Assembly (NCBI RefSeq): GCF_000346465.2
Contig: NC_034014.1
Coordinates: 27,568,076-27,632,075 of the forward strand
DNA: 64,000 nt
Direction of reading: 5' to 3'
Origin: Prunus persica
Lineage: Eukaryota; Streptophyta; Magnoliopsida; Rosales; Rosaceae
Part shown: positions 56,501-64,000 of the stretch, piece by piece
How the letters are laid out: each line of letters opens with the position of its first letter
Position numbering within the stretch: the first letter of the stretch is position 1
Notes under the pieces: model-generated
What the model was told of the DNA's origin: nothing
Seen by the model: the letters and a program-made list of their open reading frames with translations, nothing else
The model's database searches: none
Made by a program: the position numbers and the translations under genes

Positions 56501-57937
56501 TGTTTAAAACATAATGGTAATGCAGAGGAGCCTCGAGCCTCTATCACCTATGAGGATCATAAACTAGCATTGGCAGAAGATGTGATCCATCTGCTTGATC
56601 CCATCTTTCTAGAATAGCAGGAGCATTTAATGGTCTAATTATGACAAGCAGCTGCAATGTGACTCATTTCCTACTATCCCATTTGCAGGAACAATATAGA
56701 GCTTGTAAGACAGTTGAGCACCCCACCTCCTGGTTCAAGAGATCTGTATTTTTCTACCCGCTTTTCTCAAAATGGATGGATGCAATTCAAATCTTGTCTA
56801 TGGAAGCAGAACTTGTCTTATTGGAGGAGTCCTCCGTACAACTTGATGCGCATCATGCATACGGTTGTATCATCCATAATTTTTGGGGCATTATTTTGGA
56901 ACCAAGGACAGCATATGTAAGCCCTCATATCATGTTATTTTTGCCACTCATATCTAATTTGTAAGCCCTCATATCATGTCATTTTCCTTTTCTGTCTTTC
57001 AGAACCAACCAGCAAAACTTATTTAACATACTTGGTTCAATGTACGCTGGCGTCCTCTTCTTGGGCATAAATAACTGCTCAACAGTTCTGCAATATGTTG
57101 CAACAGAGAGAACTGTTATGTATAGGGAGAAATTTGCAGGGATGTACTCTCCATGGGCTTTTTCACTCGCACAGGTACAATTTTCTTAGAAGTATTTATC
57201 CATGACTTTAAACTGACAACAAACTTCAATTCAATAAACCTCTCAAATTTTGGTAATTTGTTCCTTACACTAATCATTGATATCCTCGTAGGTGGCAGTA
57301 GAAGTTCCCTACCTATTTATCCAGGCAGTCATATTTCTGATCATCACATATCCCATGATTGGATATTATGGATCAGCATATAAGGTTTTCTGGTACTTCT
57401 ATGCTGTGTTTTGTTCATTGATGTACCACAACTACATGGGATTGATGCTCGTGTCGTTGACACCAAACTTCATGATAGCAGCAATTCTATCGTCGGTGTT
57501 CTACACGTTATACAATCTGTTTGCCGGTTTTCTGATTCCTAGACCGGTAAGCCTACTCTTTCTCTGCCGAAACCCAAACCAATGACCCTTGTCAAGATTT
57601 TTGGAACAAAGTATTTACATAGTAAGTAACATATAGAAAATTGACTTGGGATCCGTTGTTGTTCTTGCAGCAAATTCCTAAATGGTGGATTTGGTTGTAT
57701 TACCTGACTCCAACATCTTGGTCACTACACGGTTTGCTTACTTCACAATATGGAGACATAAACAAGGAGGTTATAGTATTTGGGGAAAACAAAACAGTGT
57801 CTGACTTCTTAAAGGATTACTTTGGGTTTCACCATGATCAGTTGGCTCTGGTTGCAGTGGTTCTCATTGCTTTTCCCATTGCTTTCGCATCCATTTTTGC
57901 GTTCTGCATAGGGCGGTTGAACTTCCAGAGGAGGTGA
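50547..57937 (+). CDS. ABCG37: PDR-type ABC transporter, ABCG33/ABCG37-like, full size
   Basis: 24 exons: 50547-50929, 51401-51524, 51708-51793, 51900-51984, 52156-52315, 52406-52482, 52588-52641, 52737-52827, 52962-53263, 53349-53627, 53742-54055, 54150-54310, 54395-54498, 54649-54802, 54895-55023, 55121-55191, 55303-55635, 55727-56017, 56119-56202, 56306-56439, 56689-56916, 57003-57174, 57292-57546, 57671-57937; 4338 nt, 1445 aa, normal PDR length. Layout NBD1-TMD1-NBD2-TMD2. NBD1: [42 protein letters not shown]2: [41 protein letters not shown]. The variants AEMI and [12 protein letters not shown] in NBD1 are those of Arabidopsis ABCG33/ABCG37, the latter exporting IBA and root phenolics at the plasma membrane. 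Intron 9 (53264-53348) begins GCAAGT. Orthology within the subclade is unresolved. Confidence 0.93.
51243..51363 (-). mobile_element. Solo LTR (TRIM-like, 121 bp) in ABCG intron 1
   Basis: Runs from TGTGAGAACAGG to CATTCTCACA, with TG..CA ends, and is flanked by exact 5-base direct repeats GTAAC (51238-51242 and 51364-51368). On the minus strand it reads TCCCACATTGGAAAGTTGAG...GGCTTATAAGGAGTTGGG, containing a TATA-like box, and AACCAATTGGTTTTGGGG, phrases typical of short plant LTRs. Size and structure fit a solo LTR left by recombination of a TRIM-class element. Confidence 0.82.
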
Positions 57938-58481
57938 AACCCCCTCTTACCATATATGAGGAAAATGTCATATGCACTAGGTAGCCATCTTTTTGTATGT
58001 AAACCTGTCGGTAATAATGTTCAAAACTATTATAGCCCCCTACAAGATATGTTTTAAGTTGTAAGTTTGTAATGTTAGATAAATTATGTTTCTCCTTCCT
58101 CTCAGCCATTTGGATGGAATATTTCTAGGCTCTGAGCCAAATTAACGAAGGAACAAAAAATTAAAATTTTAAGAAAACGAGTGGATAAATAATCATAATT
58201 TCGTTGTTTACCAAACAAATGTATCAAGACATTGATGTTGCTTTGCAGCTGATGCTTTCTTGCGCACAGCAATCTAATACAGAAATCAGTCTTTTTACAT
58301 GTTTTCATCCACTAGACTCAAAATTCAATACATTTTCTTTAATGTGATCCAAACATGCCAAATGGAAATATTTGAAAAGCAAAAAAATAAGGGAAACACA
58401 ATGACAAGCAAGCAAAAGCGATACTTCTGACTTCGAAAGGAGATTATTGACCAACTGCAGGCAGAGAGAGAAGCACATATT
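57938..58481. other. Convergent 3' regions of ABCG and SAM synthase
   Basis: 540 bases tail to tail, AT-rich, with both 3'UTRs. No gene between them. Confidence 0.6.
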
Positions 58482-59654
58482 TTACTCTTGAGGCTTTTCC
58501 CACTTCAAGGGCTTCACCACTTCCCATGAAAAGTCAGGATCATCTCTACCAAAGTGTCCATAAGCAGCTGTTTTCAAATACCTACCCCTCTTGAGATCCA
58601 AATTTATGGCAATCATTCCAGGCCTGAAATCAAAGCTCTCCTTTACTATTTTCAGAATCTCCTTGTCCGGAATCTTTCCGGTGCCATAACTGTCAACAAA
58701 CACTGATAGTGGCTCAGGAACACCGATGGCATATGAGACCTGCACTATGCACCTGCGAGCAAGACCACTGGCAACAATGCTCTTAGCAGCCTGCCTAACA
58801 ATGTAGGCACCACTCCTGTCTACCTTGGTAGGGTCCTTGCCAGAGAAGGCACCACCACCATGGGCTCCCCAACCACCATAGGTGTCAATGATGATTTTGC
58901 GGCCAGTGAGACCTGCATCACCGTGAGGCCCACCGATGACAAACCGACCTGATGGGTTAAGATGGAAAATAGTCTTCTCATCTAAGTACTTCTCAGGAAC
59001 AACAGGCTTAATGACATGTTCTTTGAGGTCAGTAGCAATTTCGTCATTAGTAACAGTTTCATCATGCTGAGTAGAAATGAGAACAGTGTGGACACGGATT
59101 GGAACCATAGCCCCATGGTCATTGTAGTATTCAACAGTGACTTGTGTTTTGCCATCAGGTCTCAACCATGGCAAGGTCCCATTCTTGCGAACTTCGGTGA
59201 GACGGGCACCAAGCTTGGTAGCAAGGACATGGCTTAGAGGCATAAGCTCAGTGGTCTCATCAGTGGCATAACCAAACATGTGACCCTGGTCTCCAGCACC
59301 AATTTCCTCAGGCCTCTTGGTGAGGTGGCCATGGACACCCTGAGCGATATCAGGGCTCTGTTGCTCAATGTTAACCAAGACCTTGCAGTTGTCAGCATCA
59401 AGGCCAACATGATCTGAAACAAATCCAATCGTACGGCAGGTGTCACGTACAATTTTCTCATAGTCCACTTTGGCTTTGGTTGTAATCTCTCCAAAGACCA
59501 TGACCATGTTGGTCTTGGTGCAAGTCTCACAGGCAACTTTGCTGTCGGGATCTTGCTCAAGGCAGGCATCAAGCACTGCATCAGAAATCTGATCACAGAG
59601 TTTATCAGGGTGTCCCTCATTCACAGACTCAGAAGTAAACAGGAAAGTGTCCAT
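58482..59654 (-). CDS. SAMS: S-adenosylmethionine synthase
   Basis: 390 aa in a single coding exon, the usual plant length. Makes S-adenosylmethionine from methionine and ATP, the methyl donor and precursor of ethylene and polyamines; cytosolic. Seen: N terminus [22 protein letters not shown], the ATP-binding [12 protein letters not shown], the P-loop-like [19 protein letters not shown], and the C-terminal [12 protein letters not shown]. The frame is open upstream to 59714, but the family start [10 protein letters not shown] at 59654 follows a good 3' splice site (TTTTCAG|CTT), so the extra residues are intron. Intronless coding region with a leader intron is typical of plant SAMS genes. Confidence 0.97.
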   Translation of the reverse strand: MDTFLFTSESVNEGHPDKLCDQISDAVLDACLEQDPDSKVACETCTKTNMVMVFGEITTKAKVDYEKIVRDTCRTIGFVSDHVGLDADNCKVLVNIEQQSPDIAQGVHGHLTKRPEEIGAGDQGHMFGYATDETTELMPLSHVLATKLGARLTEVRKNGTLPWLRPDGKTQVTVEYYNDHGAMVPIRVHTVLISTQHDETVTNDEIATDLKEHVIKPVVPEKYLDEKTIFHLNPSGRFVIGGPHGDAGLTGRKIIIDTYGGWGAHGGGAFSGKDPTKVDRSGAYIVRQAAKSIVASGLARRCIVQVSYAIGVPEPLSVFVDSYGTGKIPDKEILKIVKESFDFRPGMIAINLDLKRGRYLKTAAYGHFGRDDPDFSWEVVKPLKWEKPQE

Positions 59655-59663
59655 TTTTACAAG

Positions 59664-60621
59664 CTGAAAACGAACCGATATTAGAGTTAGTAAGTACCTC
59701 AGCATATAAGTCATCTGTAGCTAAGTGACATATAGAGATGCAAAAGTAAATGAATAATCTATATTAAAAGTATGGGAAGAGAGTTTTCATAAAATTTTCC
59801 TCCAAAGTAACTACACTAAAGAAAAGGTCATCAGACAAGCTTCAATCACACACCCATTAAAGAAAAAAGCTAAAAACTCTATCAGGAAGAGAATCAGTCC
59901 TGTTAACCATAAATTATAGAAAATATCACAAATCTGGACTCAGATCTAGAGAGCTGGAAAGTACCACTCTTCCAGTTCAAGCGATCATAGCTATAGTAAT
60001 GTAAGCAAGTAAAATTTGTCCACAAAAAGTAAAAATGAAAGCAAGTAATTGAGTTTGGTGCAAAACTAGGAAAACCATTTAACCACATCACAAGACTTTC
60101 AAGCAAAGAAACAAGAATACAAAGTCAGACAGAGCTATATCACCATCCACTCTCAAATTCTCAACCAATCACAAAATTAGGTGCCAAAGACATTAACTTT
60201 TGACTCATTTCTCTTCTACGAATATATTCAGATCCATTCACATGTCCTCATTACAAACAAAACAAAGAAATATAACTTCAGAATAAAATTGCCAAACTGC
60301 CAAGTTCAAACTGAGCACTCTGGAAAATTATTTAACTCACAAACTAACTTTGCTCATTTCCACTTAAACTTGAAACAGAGACTTCATCACAAACGCATAT
60401 TGAACACATAACATAAGAGCACCCAACAACAATAATAAGAAAAACCCAGAAACTCAATCTCAAAGAAAAAAGAACCCAGCTTTGAAAGTTCAAAAACAAT
60501 TCAAAAAACAGACAATTCAAGCCGAGTACAAAGCCAAATGAATTGCAGCAAAATTACAAATGAAAAACAAGAAAAGCAAAAGCCTTGCATGGAATTTTTT
60601 GGCTCTTACTCTAGTGCTTAC
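59664..60621 (-). other. 5'UTR intron of SAM synthase, 958 bp
   Basis: Minus-strand donor AATAA|GTAAGC at 60621 and acceptor TTTTCAG at 59664, 9 bases before the start codon. Long leader introns often raise expression of plant housekeeping genes. The sequence inside is AT-rich with no frames of interest. Confidence 0.75.
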
Positions 60622-60731
60622 TTATTAAGCGAATATCTGAGTCCCGAGGCTGAGCTTTGCGTGTTCACAGTGTCTTGGTAGGTACCCGAAAGCTGGAATC
60701 TTTGCCACACTGACACACAAGACTCCGGGGC

Positions 60732-60741
60732 TTTATTTATA
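60732..60741 (-). promoter_or_regulatory. TATA box of SAM synthase
   Basis: CTATAAATAA on the minus strand, about 110 bases upstream of the leader intron donor, in a GC-richer context (GTCTATAAATAAAGCCCCGG). This places transcription start near 60700 and a first exon of about 80 bases. Confidence 0.7.
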
Positions 60742-62085
60742 GACGGAGGAGGGTCTTGTGGCTTAAATATACAATGACAAATTGGCAAATTGTCACATTG
60801 ACAAATATATTACTTATTTTTCATATATACTTTTTTCATCTGTGGGAATTGACGGTTAATATTTGTTTTTAGTTATGACGTAGATGGTGGCCGTTGGATC
60901 AGGATGGATTGAGGGCTGGGATTGAAGGGAGTCGGTGGACTAAAGTGACAGACTGTCTGACTTGGTTTTGATCCTTTACCCATGGATGTTTGCATTTGCA
61001 GCCTCTTTTTTGTTTTACACCTAATTTGGAGAATTGATTCATTATTTAATACTATATTGTATGTGCATGGGGTTGGTGGGTTATTTTGGGGTTCACCAAC
61101 TCCGGGATGTGAATTTGAGCGAAAACACACATGCTGATCATTAAAAATTATGTAAATTCCATGACACTCTTTGCATGCTGCATGATTGCTCATGTTTATA
61201 AATCACAATTTGTATACAAATTAATAAGAGGCGCATTTACATTAGAAAAATAAATTAATAAAACAAAGAGAGGGGATTCTAACTTGATATTTCTTTCAAC
61301 ATTAGAAAAATAAATTAATAAAACAAAATAACATCAACATAATTGAGGACTTGCTTTTAATTTGATTATTAAATGCGCAAGGAACTATACCCGCGTGATA
61401 ATTTAATGTAAAAGCTACTTACTTTGCTTTTAACCTAGGTGGGTAATTAGGTCTAATATTGTAGCCTTAAAGGTGTGGTATGACATAGCTTAGTTGCATA
61501 AGAATCAACAAAACACACATATAATCACACAAAAAAGGGCATAAATAATAAACTTAATTACATTTTAAAACTAATAAGATCATGGTCATGGGTAGGGTTG
61601 TATCATTATTCACCAAGTATTGGAGTCCACGTTGTCTACACATCATGCAAATGCAACTGGTCTCTACCTAACCCCTCCTTTGATTTACACTAAAGGAAGA
61701 AGAACAAGAAAAAAGATGGCAATGTTAAGTTGGTTGTTGGGTTATGGTTGGTCTAATTTGAGCTGGTTCTTGAATATTAGCAGGCATGATATCACAAAAA
61801 AAACCAGTTTTTAATTGTGATTTTTCTCCACTTCTCTTCTTATACATTCCTTTAATTCATTCTTTTCTTTTATTTAATTCGTTCATGCATTTGCTTTCAC
61901 AATGAAAATTAAATACTGGTTTTTATTTTGTCTTTTTTAAAGAAGAAAAAAAAAATAGTGATTTTGTTGCGTTTCATGCTGCCGCTGCTCTCACATCACA
62001 TTCTCTCTGTTTCTCAGCTTTGAGTAATACGACACCAAAGACTGCCGTTTGATAACTAAAGTTAAAATACAAAAAGTTAGGTTTT
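60742..62085. other. Spacer between SAM synthase and tRNA
   Basis: Promoter of SAM synthase followed by AT-rich DNA. A 29-base phrase beginning ACATTAGAAAAATAAATT occurs at 61239 and 61299 (60-bp period duplication). No gene recognised. Confidence 0.5.
62071..62075 (-). terminator. Pol III terminator of tRNA-Phe
   Basis: TTTTT on the minus strand, 10 bases after the tRNA 3' end. Confidence 0.65.
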
Positions 62086-62110
62086 TGCGGTGAGCGTGGA
62101 TCGAACACGC

Positions 62111-62153
<43 letters not shown>

Positions 62154-62158
62154 CCCGC
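62086..62158 (-). tRNA. tRNA-Phe (anticodon GAA)
   Basis: 73 nt including discriminator A. Minus strand starts GCGGGGATAGCTCAG and folds into a cloverleaf: D arm GCTC/GAGC, anticodon stem TCAGA/TCTGA with loop CTGAAGA (anticodon GAA), variable AGGTC, T arm GCGTG/CACGC with TTCGATC. The acceptor stem has one G-A mismatch at position 5:68, which agrees with the wheat and lupin cytosolic tRNA-Phe I remember. No intron. A run of five T's on the minus strand (62071-62075) is a fitting Pol III terminator. Confidence 0.97.
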
Positions 62159-62499
62159 ATGCTTGACTTTTATGAACGTATAATACAATATAGATTATAT
62201 CCGTATGATCAAATATCAAAGGAAAAACAACATAAATAAAATTCTAAATAAAATTCTGTAGATTCACAAAGTACAACCCAACCCCCACCCTCCAGCTGTT
62301 TTGGTTTTCAGTTCTTATGAAGAAACTTATTTCTTTCACCATTGAAAAAAAGGGAAAACAACATCAATCAAATAAGTCTCACCTAGATTCAGAATATCAA
62401 TGGCAGGAGGGGGATTATTTCTTCTAGCTATACTGCTTAATGCCAAGACTTGAGAAGTCTTTCTGGGGCTTCCAAATCTTATGATGCCAAAACACTTGG

Positions 62500-62539
<40 letters not shown>

Positions 62540-62899
62540 TTCTGATTGCTCATATTCAACTCAAATCATATGTGCAATGCATTCAAAGTGACGCCATTAA
62601 ATGAATCACAATAAAAATCCAGGCAAGTAAAGCCATTCTTGTCTAACTGTTAATCACAATAAGAAACGCTAATCATCAGTCTATTAGGCATACCCAGAAA
62701 CAAAAAAGATCATGTCTGTTTCAAGGCCACTTCTAAATAAAATCTGCTGCCACAACTCCATTAACATCTACACTAGTAGCTGCAGAAAACATACAGACCA
62801 CATATGAAACAGACAATAGCACATTCATACAAAGAGAGATACTCCATCTGGTGCCAGCCCTCATAATTACAAACTGATAGTTCACTTGGATTAGACAAA
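62159..62899. other. tRNA upstream region and 3'UTR of the E3 ligase gene
   Basis: Holds a TA microsatellite with a following T run (62502-62542). About 62560-62899 is probably the 3'UTR of the minus-strand E3 ligase gene. Confidence 0.5.
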
Positions 62900-64000
62900 T
62901 TATCGTTTTATATGATCCCTCATGGTCATCTTCACGAGTCTATGACCACCTCCATTTTGCCAAACTCCATGCACTGGCAACCCTTCTGGTGGATCCTTGT
63001 CTCCATCTTTTTTTTCTTCACAATCACCAAGTTCTGAAAGTTCAGTAGCATCATTACCAAGGCGGTTTCTGAGAAACTTTGGAGTCTTTTTCCGTTGCTT
63101 ATTACCTCCTCCCCCAGTTCCCAAATTTTTATTTGAGCTGCCACCAGTTGACTGAAAACCATTTTGACCCGTCAGCATTTGATTTCCTGGAAGTACATCC
63201 TCAATTGAAATCTTTGATTTTCCTTTGGCAGAATGAATAGCATCTTTCAAAAAGACTGCTGCATCTTCTACTGGAGGTTTATGATTTGACTGCAAATTCC
63301 GCACAGGGTTGATAGGACAATCTGGCAAAGCATATTTTGAACTGCTAATTCCATTATCTTCACACTTTTCCTTTCCTTTCTTGGAACTTTTGCTCCTTGA
63401 CTTGCTGCTGCCATTACACAAATTGATTTCATGAGAACCACTGCTCTTCATATTAAAATTGTAAGTCTCAACAAGCTCTCTTTGCTTCTCAGCATCAGGA
63501 CAGAGTCTAGCTAGCTCAAGAACCAGATGTGACAGGCCAAACTGGTAGACATAGGCAAGATATTCCTCTGTGTTAATTATATCCTTGCGGTACCCTGCAG
63601 ATATTTCTTTAAATGCAGAGAATTTGTTCTCATCAGATTCTAAAGCATCACGGATTTTTTCCACAAGAGACTTGTTGACAGTGTGTACATCTCCAACCCT
63701 TGGTAATCTCCGACTACTTGCAGGTTCTTTATTTGTTTGAGTAGCAGAAACAGAAGGAAAATCAGAGTTCAAAGAACTACTCTTGATAAGGTTTGGAGGT
63801 GAAGAAGAGTGGGTGACCTTGCTGGTTCCAGTTGAATTTCTTGAACTAGCAAAATTGGATGATACAAACCCAGTAGTTACAGCTTGTCTAACTGGAGCAG
63901 TCTTACTTGGGGAAAATACAGGAGAGCTAGACGATGACATGAGCCCAGAGGCCGAAGAGGGTTTTTTCTGGTGAGAACTACTGGCAGATGATTTAGGTTG
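62900..64000 (-). CDS. ZNF598/Hel2-like E3 ubiquitin ligase, C-terminal part, cut by window edge
   Basis: 366 residues of an open frame that runs off the end of the window; the ATG at 63940 is internal, because the frame stays open upstream to 64000 (SSASGL just before it). Recognisable block: VNKSLVEKIRDALESDENKF, FKEISAGYRKDI, YLAYVYQFGLSHLVLELARLCPD, the conserved C-terminal region of ZNF598/Hel2. These RING ligases ubiquitinate small ribosomal subunit proteins on collided ribosomes in ribosome-associated quality control. A basic Ser/Lys stretch (SKSRSKSSKKGKEK) and a Gly/Asn-rich tail precede the end KMTMRDHIKR. RING and zinc fingers would lie outside the window. Confidence 0.85.
   Translation of the reverse strand, partial: QPKSSASSSHQKKPSSASGLMSSSSSPVFSPSKTAPVRQAVTTGFVSSNFASSRNSTGTSKVTHSSSPPNLIKSSSLNSDFPSVSATQTNKEPASSRRLPRVGDVHTVNKSLVEKIRDALESDENKFSAFKEISAGYRKDIINTEEYLAYVYQFGLSHLVLELARLCPDAEKQRELVETYNFNMKSSGSHEINLCNGSSKSRSKSSKKGKEKCEDNGISSSKYALPDCPINPVRNLQSNHKPPVEDAAVFLKDAIHSAKGKSKISIEDVLPGNQMLTGQNGFQSTGGSSNKNLGTGGGGNKQRKKTPKFLRNRLGNDATELSELGDCEEKKDGDKDPPEGLPVHGVWQNGGGHRLVKMTMRDHIKR

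Noticed and set aside
59655..59714. 20-residue N-terminal extension of SAM synthase
   Set aside because: The family start is [10 protein letters not shown] and the extension corresponds to the end of the leader intron preceded by a clean 3' splice site.
1..64000. CRISPR arrays, operons or phage-like gene clusters
   Set aside because: The DNA is plant nuclear; repeats present are microsatellites, MITEs, LTR pieces and local duplications, with no regular spacer array.

Overview
This is about 64 kb of plant nuclear DNA. The genes are intron-rich with GT-AG introns (two use GC-AG), the spacers are AT-rich with GA/TC and TA microsatellites, and there is a plant-type tRNA-Phe. The protein families (PPR, NEAP, plant haspin, PDR-type ABCG, MUSTANG) are those of a eudicot. 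MITE sequence style suggests Rosaceae (Prunus or Malus relatives), but that is an impression from memory, not a test.

Layout. 1-6225 holds no convincing gene: a MITE, a ~200 bp direct repeat 3.7 kb apart and GA tracts. 6280-7860 (+) encodes a PLP-dependent L-cysteine desulfhydrase-like protein. 9775-12160 (+) is a domesticated Mutator transposase (MUSTANG type with an N-terminal PB1 domain). 13519-14108 (-) is a broken pectinesterase-like pro-region. 15329-17515 (-) is an intronless P-class PPR protein. 19860-22748 (+) is a nuclear-envelope-associated protein (NEAP), 25028-27300 (-) an X8-domain protein with a GH17-like but apparently inactive N-terminal part, and 29711-33344 (-) haspin kinase. 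Those three lie in the same order as their Arabidopsis counterparts.

33345-45425 is a 12 kb accessory stretch: a locally duplicated segment, a Mutator-like non-autonomous element with perfect 9-bp target duplications, foldback elements, MITEs and a broken GPDH exon. 45426-48477 (+) is a receptor-like kinase of the short-ectodomain At3g17420/At5g18500 group. 50547-57937 (+) is a full 24-exon PDR-type ABC transporter close to ABCG33/ABCG37, carrying a solo LTR with 5-bp target duplication in intron 1. 58482-59654 (-) is S-adenosylmethionine synthase with a long 5'UTR intron. 62086-62158 (-) is tRNA-Phe(GAA), and 62900-64000 (-) is the C-terminal part of a ZNF598/Hel2-like E3 ligase cut by the window edge.

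Exon-intron models were built by hand from splice consensus and family homology. All multi-exon coding models (LCD, MUSTANG, NEAP, X8, haspin, kinase, ABCG) sum to a multiple of three and close on a stop. The genes do not form one pathway. There is a weak metabolic link (SAM synthase and cysteine desulfhydrase are both sulfur metabolism) and a nuclear one (NEAP and haspin). I found no CRISPR, operon or clearly new multi-gene system; the most unusual items are the inactive GH17-X8 protein, the divergent cysteine desulfhydrase and the well-delimited mobile elements.
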